The notes under the pieces were generated by a model. It was not told the DNA's origin and made no database searches. It worked only from the letters and a program-made list of their open reading frames with translations. From Nodularia sp034931045 (GTDB taxonomy: Bacteria > Cyanobacteriota > Cyanobacteriia > Cyanobacteriales > Nostocaceae): a stretch of DNA of 64,000 nucleotides. The DNA lies in contig NZ_JAYGHH010000021.1 in assembly GCF_034931045.1 (NCBI RefSeq), forward strand, positions 10,721 to 74,720, read 5' to 3'. Below are positions 35,632-45,456 of this stretch, one piece after another; the stretch's first letter is position 1; every line of letters starts with the position of its first letter. Made by a program: the position numbers and the translations under genes.

Positions 35632-36330
35632 TTATTGCGGATCATCCGACATCGCTTTTAGTTTTGATGTGAATGAATCAGAGCGATCGCTGGTTGCTGG
35701 ATTAAATTGTCCAATGGGTGGATGATTGGCAGATGGTGGTAGGAGTTTTGTGGTTTGGTGAGGTTTTGGGGAGGGAAATTTTCTCTGAGAATTATGTTGT
35801 GAGTTCAGCTTGGACTGAGTAACAGAAGTAGCAGTAGTGAGAGTGGAAGATACTAATATGTTTTCTACTGGTTTCTCCTCCTCTTGGACATTCATTGGTT
35901 TTAGGGTTGCAGTTTGAGTTTGCTTATACTGTTTTCCCCGCATAGCTGGTAAGGCACTGGTGGCAACTGATTGAGGCATCGATGCTGGTTCAGATGGGAT
36001 TTGTGGCTTGATAGTGGGTAGAACTGGTGCAGCAAGTTCAGTTAAGCTCTCGGGAAACTTGCTACAAATCAGGCGTTCAAATTCCATATTGAAATGATAG
36101 ATAACCTGGCCTCGTCGCTGCCAAAATGCTAAGATTTGCTGCACTGAAATTCCTTTATAGCGTCCTTGATATAAGGCTTCAACTACTGCCAAGTGCAGCC
36201 AGTGTACTGGGTATTGAGTTTGCCAATAGCGAATTAGCTCACTGGCAGTATGGCCACTGAGGTCAAAACTATAGTGAGTTAATAGAGCGATCGCTAATTC
36301 AGCAGAGGTTGGTGAGGCTGTTGTCATCAT
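35632..36330 (-). CDS. Hypothetical cyanobacterial protein with small helical N-terminal domain
   Basis: About 232 residues: a compact helical N-terminal domain (SAELAIALLTHYSFDLSGHT, then LIRYWQTQYPVHWLHLAVVE and QGRYKGISVQQILAFWQRRG) followed by a long Pro/Ser/Thr/Gln-rich disordered tail. The N-terminal block vaguely recalls DnaD-like domains. The ATG at 36330 is preferred to an in-frame TTG further upstream (36417) because the conserved-looking domain starts just after it. Neighbours are the SLH protein upstream and the desaturase downstream; no function can be assigned. Confidence 0.65.
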   Translation of the reverse strand: MMTTASPTSAELAIALLTHYSFDLSGHTASELIRYWQTQYPVHWLHLAVVEALYQGRYKGISVQQILAFWQRRGQVIYHFNMEFERLICSKFPESLTELAAPVLPTIKPQIPSEPASMPQSVATSALPAMRGKQYKQTQTATLKPMNVQEEEKPVENILVSSTLTTATSVTQSKLNSQHNSQRKFPSPKPHQTTKLLPPSANHPPIGQFNPATSDRSDSFTSKLKAMSDDPQ

Positions 36331-36473
36331 GAGACTATTGGCTTCAGACGAGGGGTATAAATTGTCTTCCCATCGCTTATAGCCTATCGTGTTTTTAGTT
36401 ACAGGATTTATTACCAAGAATTTCCAGGCTGATAAATAGTGTCTTTCATTTTACTTGGTCAATTGCTGACTGT

Positions 36474-38576
36474 CTAAACAATATAGGTTGAATTAATTCT
36501 TGACCTTCGCCCAATAGCGACTAATGCCTGATAAACCATTGCGGCTACTTCGGCTCTTGTTGCTTCTCGCGTCGGTACAAGTTGTTTAGGGTTGGGGTAA
36601 TTGACCACAATTTTTTGCTGTGTAGCAGTTACGACTGCTGGACGAGCATAATCGGGAATGGTCTGACTATCAGTATAAGTGAGTAAAGCATTGTTATCAG
36701 CTGTTGGTAGGTTAAGTCCATTCACTAGGGAGACAATTACCTGTAACTTTTGCACATTTTGATCTGGGCGGAAAGTGCGATCGCCAAATCCACTCACAAA
36801 ACCACTGCTAGCGGCAATTTGTAAGGCTTGATAAGCCCAAAAATTTGGGGATACATCGATAAAATCAGGTGCGGGGCGTTTGGGTGCAGGATTAAAGGCC
36901 GCCGCTACTAAAGCTGCATATTGGGCGCGGGTCATGGGTTGATCTGGCTGGTAACTACCATCAGCAAAACCATGAGTTAAATTCATACTAGCTAACCCCC
37001 GAATAAAGGGTTCTGCCCAATGTCCGGTAATGTCGGTAAATCCGGGAAGATCAACATCGGGGATGACTATATAGGGTGATGCGATCGCCTTCGGCGCAGT
37101 TGCACCTATGGCTTTCTCTTGAGTGCTGGCTATTAATGCTTGATAAATTAAGGCTGCCACTTCAGCACGAGTGATATCCCGTAGAGGTTCTAGTTGTTCG
37201 GTTTGGGGATAGTTAACCACTAGTAATCTTTGGGTGGCCACTGCTACAGCATTAGTGGCATAAGTCGGAATTTGAGCGCGATCGCGGTACACATTTAACA
37301 CCTGGGGATTGCCACCAGTTAGTTTTAACCCACTAACTATAGACACTATGGCCTGTACTTTGGTTAAATTTTGTCCGGCTCGAAATGTCCCATCAGGAAA
37401 ACCGCTAATAAATCCCATTTCCGCAGTTTTGAAAATGGCTGAAGCTGCCCAAAAACTAGGGTTTACATCTTTAAATTTATTACCTTGGTTTCTTGGTGGT
37501 AACTGAAAAGTTTTAGCAATGATCGCCGCATACTGAGCGCGATTAATGGGGGCATCTGGGGCAAAAGTGCCATCGGGAAAGCCGCTAATTGCACCCTTCT
37601 TGACTAATGCTTCCACAAAATTTGCCGCCCAATGTCCAGCTAGGTCAGAAAAAATACGGCTGCTACCTGAGACACGGCGCGAATTATCTTCTAAGACAGC
37701 CATAAAATCTACCCTACCTTTAACATGGGTAGGATTTAACTGATTACCTGCTGACACTAGCGGCTGTGATGTGGAGTTCTCTACATCAAATTGGTTATTA
37801 TTATTAAAAATATTACCCGCCGCATCTTGGTTGTTACCTAAATCGGGGATAGCATTACCGTTGACTAACATCCCACTTTGGGTATTTTTGGTAATTAGAT
37901 TATGACGCAGTACGGGTCTAGCGTTGCGAGAAAGAGCGATCGCCGAACGGTTATCTGATATTGTGTTATCTGCGATCAAGGGTGCAGCAAAGTCACTAAT
38001 GGCTATGCCCAAAGAATTTTGATGAAAGGCATTCCGCAACACTTCTCCCTTACTATGACGCGCCATCATCAAACCACTGGCGGCATTTTGCCTAAACACA
38101 TTATCCTGAATGGCGGGTTTAGCATTACCAGTAACAAATATCCCTTCTCGACCACAGTTAATTAAAGTATTATTAGCTACATTTGTTGCTGCCGATTCAA
38201 TCCAGATTCCAGTCCCTTTAGACATCGGATTGGTGACAGTCACACCTAAAAGACTGGCGTTTCCCTGCAACAGTAAGGTAATACTTTGCATACCAAAGCT
38301 CAGAGTTTGATACTCACCACTCCCAGAAATCACAATCCCAGCGCCTTTATTAGCTTCGTTACCTACTACTGTTACGCCCGCAGGAATAATTATGGGAAAC
38401 ACCTCACCATTAGCTGCGCGATAAGTCCCAGATATTAACTGAATAATCACGGGTTTTTGGTTGGTTTTTAAGGCACGGGTGAGACTTTTAAACGGACTCG
38501 ACCGAGAACCAACATTGGAATCATTCCCCTGGATAGGATTGACATAAAGTGTGGCAACGAGGGTTGAGTTTACCAT
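36474..38576 (-). CDS. DUF1565 beta-helix protein with two tandem triple-SLH modules
   Basis: The 700-residue protein has a DUF1565 right-handed beta-helix (about 9-290) paralogous to that of 32384-33931, then SLH domains that bind pyruvylated cell-wall polymers. Two similar modules are visible, 308-482 and 513-686, each with a canonical SLH (FSDLAGHW.. / FTDITGHW..), a second (FKDVNPSFW.. / FIDVSPNFW.. with SGFPDGTFR / SGFGDRTFR) and a degenerate third (YRDRAQIP.. / YTDSQTIP.. ending RAEVAALIYQAL / RAEVAAMVYQAL). The start MVNSTLVATLYVNP has no signal peptide and an in-frame stop lies just upstream, so the export route is unclear. Confidence 0.85.
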   Translation of the reverse strand: MVNSTLVATLYVNPIQGNDSNVGSRSSPFKSLTRALKTNQKPVIIQLISGTYRAANGEVFPIIIPAGVTVVGNEANKGAGIVISGSGEYQTLSFGMQSITLLLQGNASLLGVTVTNPMSKGTGIWIESAATNVANNTLINCGREGIFVTGNAKPAIQDNVFRQNAASGLMMARHSKGEVLRNAFHQNSLGIAISDFAAPLIADNTISDNRSAIALSRNARPVLRHNLITKNTQSGMLVNGNAIPDLGNNQDAAGNIFNNNNQFDVENSTSQPLVSAGNQLNPTHVKGRVDFMAVLEDNSRRVSGSSRIFSDLAGHWAANFVEALVKKGAISGFPDGTFAPDAPINRAQYAAIIAKTFQLPPRNQGNKFKDVNPSFWAASAIFKTAEMGFISGFPDGTFRAGQNLTKVQAIVSIVSGLKLTGGNPQVLNVYRDRAQIPTYATNAVAVATQRLLVVNYPQTEQLEPLRDITRAEVAALIYQALIASTQEKAIGATAPKAIASPYIVIPDVDLPGFTDITGHWAEPFIRGLASMNLTHGFADGSYQPDQPMTRAQYAALVAAAFNPAPKRPAPDFIDVSPNFWAYQALQIAASSGFVSGFGDRTFRPDQNVQKLQVIVSLVNGLNLPTADNNALLTYTDSQTIPDYARPAVVTATQQKIVVNYPNPKQLVPTREATRAEVAAMVYQALVAIGRRSRINSTYIV

Positions 38577-38827
38577 TGATTATTGAGATGCAATTGTTTA
38601 AGTTATAACAGCCAAGTTATGACTAATAACTTATCCCAATTTTCCATAAACTTGACCTCAAAGGAACTTATCTGTGTTCTTTTGTGGTGAATTACTTCTT
38701 CTCAAGGGTTAGTAGCTAGTTACAGTTTTGCTGTCTAAAGCTGACAAACGCTAACAAATACTCGTATTTGAGCCAAAATTCCTGTCATCTAACAACTACG
38801 TGACAGAATTAGCAGTAAAATAACTTC
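38577..38827. other. Region with probable left end of the tnpB element
   Basis: AAAGCTGACAAACGCTAACA near 38737 resembles the reverse of the right-end sequence after tnpB (GCTAACAAATGCTAACAAAT). ATTCCTGTCA ... TGACAGAAT (38779-38812) forms an imperfect hairpin just before the tnpB start. Subterminal hairpins of this kind are normal at IS200/IS605-type ends. Confidence 0.45.
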
Positions 38828-40102
38828 ATGCTATTAGGATTTAAGACCCAACTCAAAGTAAACAAGCAACAACGAATACTACTGGCGCAACACGCAGGAG
38901 TAGCCAGACACGCTTGGAATAGTGGTTTAGCACTTTGTCAGCAAGTATTACTACACAATAAACATCACTCATAACACCCTTCGGGTGACGCTCCTAACGT
39001 CACTAAAGCTGCGCTAACGCAGTCGCCTACAGAGAGAAACCCACCTGTAGCACTCTCTCAAAAAATTAAATTTCCCACAGCCATAGATTTACATAAATGG
39101 TTAGTAGCATCCATTAAATCCAGCCATCCTTGGTATTATCAAGTATCGAAATGCGCTCCTCAATACGCATTAAGATATCTCTCAGATGCCTTTAAAGGCT
39201 TCTTTAAAAAAAACAAAGGATTCCCTAAATTTCAGAAAAAAGGTAAACAAGACTCATTTACCTTAGATGGTGCCATTCACATTCACAACAGAAAAGTAAA
39301 AGTTCCCGTAATCGGTTGGATAAAAACCTATGAGACGCTCCCCACAGGATATAAACCGAAATCAGTCACCATAAGTAAACAAGCTGATAAATGGTTTATT
39401 TCATGGAAAATAGCAGTAGAAACCAGTAGTTCGACTTCGCTCACTAACCATGAAACACCCAAACAGCAAGAGTTTGTAGGCGTAGACTTAGGAATAAATC
39501 ATCTAGCCACATTATCAACAGGAGAAATATTTGATGGAGTCAGAAGCTATAAAAAGTATGAGTCTAAATTAGCCAGAATCCAATATTTGCACCGACATAA
39601 ACAAAAAGGTTCCCATAACTATAGAAAAGCCTGTGTAAAAATAGCGAGATTACACCAGAAGATAGCCAACATCAGAAAAGATACATTACATAAAATAACG
39701 ACCTATATCAGCAAAAACCACGCGGTTATAGGAATAGAAGATTTAAATGTATCCGGGATGTTAGCCAATGGCAAGTTATCAAAAGCTATAGCTGATATGG
39801 GTTTTTATGAATTGAGGAGGCAGTTAGAATATAAAACCCAACTCTATGGAAGTAAGTTAGTGATTGTAGATAGATTTTATCCCAGTAGTAAGACTTGCTC
39901 CCATTGTGGAGAGAAGAAAACATCTCTGTCATTATCTCAAAGATTGTTTAAATGTGATCACTGCGGCTTTGAGTGTGACAGAGACGTAAATGCTGCCATC
40001 AACCTCAAACAAGAAGCGGTCAGATTGACCGTGTTAGCCTGTGGAGTAGATAGTGCCGACACTTCTATAATGAAGCAGGAAAAAAAAGCTGGCATTTGTT
40101 AG
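38828..40102 (+). pseudogene. tnpB: TnpB-type transposon nuclease, interrupted by one in-frame stop
   Basis: A single reading frame runs from ATG 38828 to TAG 40102 (about 424 codons) with only one stop, TAA at 38972-38974, after MLLGFKTQLK...LLHNKHHS. The stop lies in a small inserted repeat (about 38970-39031, CACCCTTCGGGTG hairpin plus CTGCG-CTAA-CGCAG) that otherwise keeps frame. Downstream all RuvC residues are intact: Asp in FVGVDLGINHL, Glu in VIGIEDLNVSG, Asp in DRDVNAAINL, with the zinc ribbon CSHCGEKKT...CDHCGFEC. A second in-frame repeat insertion lies at about 39425-39450. TnpB is the RNA-guided nuclease of IS605/IS1341-type elements; no tnpA is nearby, so this is a solo copy. Confidence 0.85.
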
Positions 40103-40119
40103 CATTTGTTAGCTTTTTT
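40082..40119 (+). terminator. Hairpin at the right end of the tnpB element
   Basis: AAAAAAGCT ... AGCTTTTTT encloses two direct repeats GGCATTTGTT / AGCATTTGTT right after the tnpB stop. It can serve as terminator and as the right-end recognition hairpin; in TnpB elements the guide RNA ends near this point. Confidence 0.55.
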
Positions 40120-40526
40120 GAATCGGCTGGTTTGTATTACTATCTCTAAGCAAGTACGCTTTCGGGCTATGACACGCACGCGTTACTTAAAACTCTCTCT
40201 CAAAGAACGCCAAACGGTTTTAAAAGCACTCTATCAAGATACAGCGTATTTCGCCGTTAGGAGTTACAAGCTTGAATAATGAAACTCTTATGGTGTAGTC
40301 ATCTTGACCGCTTGTGTACCTCATAACATCGGGAAGTGCTGTAACTTGCAGCGATTAGATGCAGCCTTGTCTTTTTGTCAACAAAATAATATTCGGCTGT
40401 ATCGCATGACTTCGGCTTTATTTCCGACACAAAGAAGAAGCGATCGCACATTTGCGCTCTTGGTGGCTTATGGGACAATAATCTTAAAAAACACTTTGCA
40501 CCTTGGCGCGAAATAAATAAAAAGAT
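40120..40526. pseudogene. Decayed coding sequence between tnpB and the Hsp70 relative
   Basis: Two short plus-strand frames have gene-like composition: 40169-40279 (MTRTRYLKLSLKERQTVLKA...) and 40304-40516, which includes CCNLQRLDAALSFCQQNNIR then LYRMTSALFP. The latter faintly recalls the N-terminal part of UV-damage endonucleases (UvsE/UvdE), where a helix is followed by LYRxSSxLxP. Neither is complete. They may be remnants of a gene broken by insertion of the tnpB element. Confidence 0.3.
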
Positions 40527-42122
40527 ATGGGTATAGCTATAGATTTTGGTACAAGTAACACCGTAATTACTCGTTGGAACCCAGTCACCCAACAGCCCGA
40601 AACCCTGACTATATCGGGTTTATCAATTCAGCAAAACCTCAACCCGCCACTAATTCCCAGCCTAGTGTATATAGAAGAAGCAACACAAGGTAAAGTTTTA
40701 GTAGGTCAAGAAGTACGCGATCGCGGTTTTGACCTCAAAAACGACACGCGATTTTTCCGCAGCTTCAAACGGGGAATTGGTGCAGATATTCAAGGTTTTT
40801 TACCAGAACTAGATGGAGAAAATATTACCTTTGAGCAAGTAGGGGAATTATTCCTGACGGCAGTAATTGCAAAACTAGCACCCATGCAAGGAGGTTTAGA
40901 TTCTCTCATTTTAACAGTACCCGTAGACAGCTTTGAGGCATATCGTCACTGGTTAAGCAAAGTTTGCCAAGCCCTCCCGGTGGAAAGGGTGCAAATGGTA
41001 GACGAACCTACCGCAGCAGCTTTGGGTTACGGTTTAGCAGACCAAGAAATTCTCTTAGTGATTGACTTTGGGGGTGGTACATTAGATTTATCTCTAGTAC
41101 GCTTGGATCAAAGTGTGCAGGACAAAAAGCCTGTGGGATTTCTCCTCAAATGGGGTAATAAATCCCTCGGTGAAAATTCCCGCCAAAAACCCAAAATAGC
41201 CCGTGTATTAGCCAAAGCAGGGCAAAATCTGGGGGGAACTGATATTGATGATTGGTTAGTAAATTACTTTGCCAAAACTCAAGGACTAGGGGTGACACCC
41301 TTGACAACAAGATTGGCCGAACGGGTAAAAATTCAACTATCAACCCAAACCCAAGCTAGTGAAGTTTATTTTGATGACGAGAATTTTGAAAGCTATGAAT
41401 TGTCACTCAACCGCGAAGTTTTCGAGAATATCCTCAAAGAACAGGGATTTTTTACCCAATTAGATGAGTCGATGACGAGTTTATTACAGCAAGCCCGACG
41501 ACAGGGGATAGAAGTTGCAGATATTAACGCTGTGTTATTAGTGGGTGGAACTGTACAATTACCCGCAGTGCAGACATGGATAAAACAGTATTTTCAGCCG
41601 GAAAAAATTCGCTGTGAGCGACCTTTTGAAGCGATCGCTCAAGGTGCGTTACAGTTAACCCAAGGTGTGGAAATCAAAGATTTTCTCTATCATAGCTACG
41701 GTGTCCGCTATTGGGATCGCCGCAACCAGCGTCACAATTGGCATTCTATTATTAAAACTGGTCAGGCTTACCCCATGAGTCAGCCAGTGGAATTGGTTTT
41801 AGGCGCATCTTTAGAAAATCAACCCAGCATTGAATTAATTATCGGGGAATTGGGAGATGAAACCGCGAGTACTGAAGTTTATTTTGATGGCGATCGCTTG
41901 ATTACTCGTCGCCGAGAAGAAGGCGTAACCACTGTTAAACCCCTGAATGATCAAGCTGGTGCGAGAACCATCGCCCAACTCACACCACCGGGATTTCCGG
42001 GAAGCGATCGCATTAAAATTTTGTTTCAAGTGGACGAACAGCGTTTTTTACGCATCACCGTTGAGGATCTGTTAACCAATGACACGCTTTTAGAAAATCA
42101 ACTCGTCGCCCAGTTGAGTTAG
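40527..42122 (+). CDS. Hsp70/DnaK-like ATPase (short form)
   Basis: The 531-residue protein starts MGIAIDFGTSNTVITRW, the first phosphate motif of the actin/Hsp70 ATPase fold, and has VDEPTAAALGYG, LLVIDFGGGTLDLSLVRL and VLLVGGTVQLPAVQ. It is shorter than DnaK and after the nucleotide-binding domain (about 380) carries only a reduced beta-rich region; the C-terminal helical lid of DnaK is lacking. Cyanobacteria have several such Hsp70 relatives whose clients are unknown. No DnaJ or GrpE is adjacent. Confidence 0.88.
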   Translation: MGIAIDFGTSNTVITRWNPVTQQPETLTISGLSIQQNLNPPLIPSLVYIEEATQGKVLVGQEVRDRGFDLKNDTRFFRSFKRGIGADIQGFLPELDGENITFEQVGELFLTAVIAKLAPMQGGLDSLILTVPVDSFEAYRHWLSKVCQALPVERVQMVDEPTAAALGYGLADQEILLVIDFGGGTLDLSLVRLDQSVQDKKPVGFLLKWGNKSLGENSRQKPKIARVLAKAGQNLGGTDIDDWLVNYFAKTQGLGVTPLTTRLAERVKIQLSTQTQASEVYFDDENFESYELSLNREVFENILKEQGFFTQLDESMTSLLQQARRQGIEVADINAVLLVGGTVQLPAVQTWIKQYFQPEKIRCERPFEAIAQGALQLTQGVEIKDFLYHSYGVRYWDRRNQRHNWHSIIKTGQAYPMSQPVELVLGASLENQPSIELIIGELGDETASTEVYFDGDRLITRRREEGVTTVKPLNDQAGARTIAQLTPPGFPGSDRIKILFQVDEQRFLRITVEDLLTNDTLLENQLVAQLS

Positions 42123-42157
42123 CGATAGAACGGATGAGAGAGTGTTAAAGAAGCTAC

Positions 42158-43057
42158 TCAGCAATCAACACTCAGCACTCCCCGGTCTGCATCTAATGTT
42201 GCTAAGACACCAACGGGTAAAACTGCATTAGGATTGCCGTGACCAAAGGGTAAATTGGATACAATGGGAATGCCTAAATCCCCCAGGCGATCGCGTAGAA
42301 CTTCTTCAACACTGAAGCTAGGCAGATTTGGCGGTGATTCGCATTGAGTAAAGCTTCCTAATGCAATTCCCCGGACTTTTGATAAAACACCACTTAAACG
42401 CCACTGCGTCAACATTCGATCAATGCGATAGGGTGCTTCTGCAACATCTTCCCATGCCAAAATTACATCATGAAAATCTGGTATTATCGATGTAGCTAAA
42501 AGATGAGTTGCCACCGTCAGATTACCGGGAAGTAAAAGACCCGTAGCAGTTCCACCACCCCAAGCACAACCCTTCAGAGGAGCAATCGGACGACCTTCTA
42601 CAAAATCGAATAATCGCTGAATCGACCAATCTGTTTCATCTGCTAAAGTCGTCAGTACGGGAGCATGAAGGCTGGTAATATCTGCTGTGTAAAGACTCCA
42701 TAACAAAGCTGTAATGTCAGAAAAACCAATCAACCATTTTGGTGGTGCTGAATTTATCTCCCAATGCCAATTTTCCAAAATGCGGGTGCTACCAAATCCG
42801 CCCCTAGTGCAGAGAATACCCCGACAATCTGGATCTGACCAGGCTATAGTTAGCTGTTGGCGGCGAATTTCGTCTTTCTCAGCTAAATATCCCCATTTAT
42901 CAGTTAATGTTGGCATTATTTCCACTTGATAACCACGCGATCGCCAAATTTCCACACTTCGTCCCAAGGCTTCAAATTCTCGCAACGCTCCACTAGGAGC
43001 AATCACTCTTAATAAATCACCAGGTTGTAGGGGTGGGGGTAATACCTTAGATTGCAT
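42158..43057 (-). CDS. LD-carboxypeptidase (peptidase S66)
   Basis: Family S66 cleaves the L-Lys/Dap-D-Ala bond of murein tetrapeptides during recycling. The roughly 299-residue protein has LPPPLQPGDLLRVIAPSGAL, CRGILCTRGGFGSTRIL (nucleophile region), IGFSDITALLW, HAPVLTTL and a late LPFGHG.NAVLPVG motif, with the Ser-Glu-His triad expected in these blocks. No signal peptide in this form; the ATG at 43057 (MQSKVLPPPL) is preferred because the extra 23 upstream codons look unlike the family. Convergent with the Hsp70 relative; 35 bases apart. Confidence 0.9.
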   Translation of the reverse strand: MQSKVLPPPLQPGDLLRVIAPSGALREFEALGRSVEIWRSRGYQVEIMPTLTDKWGYLAEKDEIRRQQLTIAWSDPDCRGILCTRGGFGSTRILENWHWEINSAPPKWLIGFSDITALLWSLYTADITSLHAPVLTTLADETDWSIQRLFDFVEGRPIAPLKGCAWGGGTATGLLLPGNLTVATHLLATSIIPDFHDVILAWEDVAEAPYRIDRMLTQWRLSGVLSKVRGIALGSFTQCESPPNLPSFSVEEVLRDRLGDLGIPIVSNLPFGHGNPNAVLPVGVLATLDADRGVLSVDC

Positions 43058-43585
43058 GAATAAATAATTTACTAGTACAGATGAGATCCAGATAAAAATT
43101 AAATCGTTAGGAGTGAGGAATGACAACTATAACTCATAACTAATATAAATTTTCTGTTAGTATAATATACGCTTGACTTTTTAATGAATTAATGTGAAAT
43201 TACTTAAAGATAGAAATAATTTGTTGATTTACATCACACAAAATTATTAAAAAGACATAGGGTAGAAGGGAATCCCCATAACTAAATTTAGGGGATTTAA
43301 CCAGCAAGCAGTATTTCTGGATGTTTTCATCAATCAAGTTATGGGCTTGTTAACCTGATAGCAGAGGGCATATATTTCTGCCTCCTGGCTTCTTTCTCCT
43401 AGCCCTTGCCTTGCTTCAGTCCGATCAGATGAGAAAATTCCTCAATATATGAATTTGTAACCTCATTTTGGGAATACTGATTATAGCAATTTTGCTAAAA
43501 GTAGTAATTTGCTGGATAACTATCAAAATAGTGCTTCCAGAAGAAAAGCCAAATCATATTACCTAAAGGGCAAAGGATTTCGATT
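43058..43585. other. Divergent intergenic region before the histidine kinase
   Basis: About 530 AT-rich bases with no gene. It contains short dispersed words such as AGGAGGCAGAAATATA (minus strand, near 43370) and a run near 43265-43300 (GGGAATCCCC) that can fold. The promoters of the LD-carboxypeptidase and histidine-kinase genes must lie here. Confidence 0.4.
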
Positions 43586-44947
43586 ATGCTGGCTATGCAT
43601 AGCATGACAAATGCCAACGAGCTAAATCTGCGATTAGAGTCAACTTTACAAGAGTTACCCCTGTGGAAAATTCAGATTGAGCTAACACGCCCAGTAAATG
43701 AATTAACTAAAATTTTTGAGCAAGAGCCTTTACTTCCAGGGGTTATTGTGACTAATAATAATTCCTACGCGGGGATGATGTCACGACCGAAATTTTTTGA
43801 ACACATGAGTCGCCCCTTTAGTTTCGGGCTTTTTTCTAAGCGACCTATCCAACATCTTTATAAATTTCTGCATCCAGAGCTATTTGTACTGATGGGGAAT
43901 ATACCCATTGTAGAAGCTATTCAAACAGCATTGGAGCGATCGCCCCGACTGGTTTATGAACCAATTATAGTCACAGATGACTCTGGAAGTCATGGGCTAC
44001 TTGATTTTCATCAGTTACTATTAGCTAATTCACGAATTCATGCTTTAACACTATCTCAGTTACAGCGTGTAGAAGAACAATCAAGAATAGCCAAAGCAGG
44101 TTTTCATGATCTTCAGCATAACTATACCCGATTATTACAAAATGATAAAATGGCGGCTTTAGGTCAATTAGTAGCTGGTGTTGCCCACGAAATCAACAAC
44201 CCAGTTAATTTTATCAGTGGTAATCTGGTTCATGCTATCGACTATAGTCACAAACTATTTCACCTCATCAGCCTGTACCGACAGTATTATCCTCATCCAA
44301 TGGCAGAGATTCAAGGTGAGATTAATCAAATGGATCTGGATTTTTTAATAGCAGACCTGCCTAAACTGCTTAAGTCTATGGAAATTGGTTGCGATCGCAT
44401 CACAGAGATCGTGCGCTCGTTAAAAAATTTTTCCCGCCTTGATGAAGCTGATAAAAAAACAGTTGATATTCATGAAGGTATTGATAGTACACTGCTAATT
44501 TTACAAAGTCGCTTCAAAAACCACAAAAGCGGTGCAAACATTACTCTAGTTAAAGAATACGGTAAACTTCCTGTAGTAGAGTGCTACCCTGGGCTACTCA
44601 ATCAGGCATTTATGAATATATTGAATAATGCCATAGATGCTGTAGAAGAGTCGAGAGGCAATGGGAAAAAAACTAAAAATCCAGTCATTAAAATTTGTAC
44701 TCAAGTTATTGGCGGTAACTGGATAGAAATTCACATCACTGATAATGGATCTGGTATCCCAGAAAAGATAAAAAATCGATTGTTTGACCCATTTTTTACG
44801 ACTAAACCCGTCGGGCAAGGAACTGGCTTAGGACTATCTATCAGTTATAAAATCATCGTGGAAAAACATGGTGGGCAAATCAACTGTGTATCTACTGTTG
44901 GAGAAGGAACAGATTTTATTATTAAAATACCAATTGTCAAAAACTAG
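43586..44947 (+). CDS. Cytosolic CBS-domain sensor histidine kinase
   Basis: The 453-residue protein has an N-terminal region (about 35-150) that reads like a pair of CBS motifs (LPGVIVTNNNSYAGMMSRPK and YEPIIVTDDSGSHGLLDFHQ), a short coiled coil, then a HisKA-type H box QLVAGVAHEINNPVNF with His201, and HATPase boxes: N box NQAFMNILNNAIDAVEES, G1 ITDNGSGIP, F FDPFFTTKPVG, G2 GTGLGLSIS. No membrane segment, so it senses a cytosolic signal, possibly adenine nucleotides as CBS pairs do. No response regulator is adjacent. Confidence 0.85.
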   Translation: MLAMHSMTNANELNLRLESTLQELPLWKIQIELTRPVNELTKIFEQEPLLPGVIVTNNNSYAGMMSRPKFFEHMSRPFSFGLFSKRPIQHLYKFLHPELFVLMGNIPIVEAIQTALERSPRLVYEPIIVTDDSGSHGLLDFHQLLLANSRIHALTLSQLQRVEEQSRIAKAGFHDLQHNYTRLLQNDKMAALGQLVAGVAHEINNPVNFISGNLVHAIDYSHKLFHLISLYRQYYPHPMAEIQGEINQMDLDFLIADLPKLLKSMEIGCDRITEIVRSLKNFSRLDEADKKTVDIHEGIDSTLLILQSRFKNHKSGANITLVKEYGKLPVVECYPGLLNQAFMNILNNAIDAVEESRGNGKKTKNPVIKICTQVIGGNWIEIHITDNGSGIPEKIKNRLFDPFFTTKPVGQGTGLGLSISYKIIVEKHGGQINCVSTVGEGTDFIIKIPIVKN

Positions 44948-44988
44948 CAACGCTGCGCGGAAGTTAAAAGTTAAAAATTAGGAAAAAC

Positions 44989-45447
44989 ATGATGGTTAAA
45001 AGATTGGCACTTAGTGTGTTGCTACTTGCAATTATGGGAAATTTGGCTGGGACATCAAGTGCTAGGGCGAGTTTCCAGGGCAATCTCACTGTAGAAATTG
45101 ATGGATTGAAAAACACAGAAGGACAGGTTTGTGTGAGCATATTCGCTAATAGTCAAGGATTTCCCAACAAGAGCGATCGCGTATTAAAAAGGCAGTGTAC
45201 CAAAATTACCGATACCTCCTTAACAGTTACTTTTGAGAAGTTACAAGCTGGTAGTTATGCCGTAGCCGTGAACCACGACCAGAATCAAGACCAAATCCTC
45301 AATCGTAATAATCTGGGGATGCCCATTGAAGGCTTTGGATTTTCCCGAAACCCAGAAGTTCGCACCAGTCCTCCTCCATTCAGGGATGCCGCTTTTTTGT
45401 TAGCAGGCCCGAATACAGTCATCAAAATTCGGTTAAAATATCTTTAA
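44989..45447 (+). CDS. DUF2141 secreted protein
   Basis: The 152-residue protein has a signal peptide (cleavage near SSARAS) and the DUF2141 beta-sandwich: GLKNTEGQVCVSIFANSQGF, LQAGSYAVAVNHDQNQD, NNLGMPIEGFGFSRNP. DUF2141 proteins are exported and of unknown function. It follows the histidine kinase by 41 bases on the same strand, so co-expression is possible. Confidence 0.85.
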   Translation: MMVKRLALSVLLLAIMGNLAGTSSARASFQGNLTVEIDGLKNTEGQVCVSIFANSQGFPNKSDRVLKRQCTKITDTSLTVTFEKLQAGSYAVAVNHDQNQDQILNRNNLGMPIEGFGFSRNPEVRTSPPPFRDAAFLLAGPNTVIKIRLKYL

Positions 45448-45456
45448 TTTTTTTTG

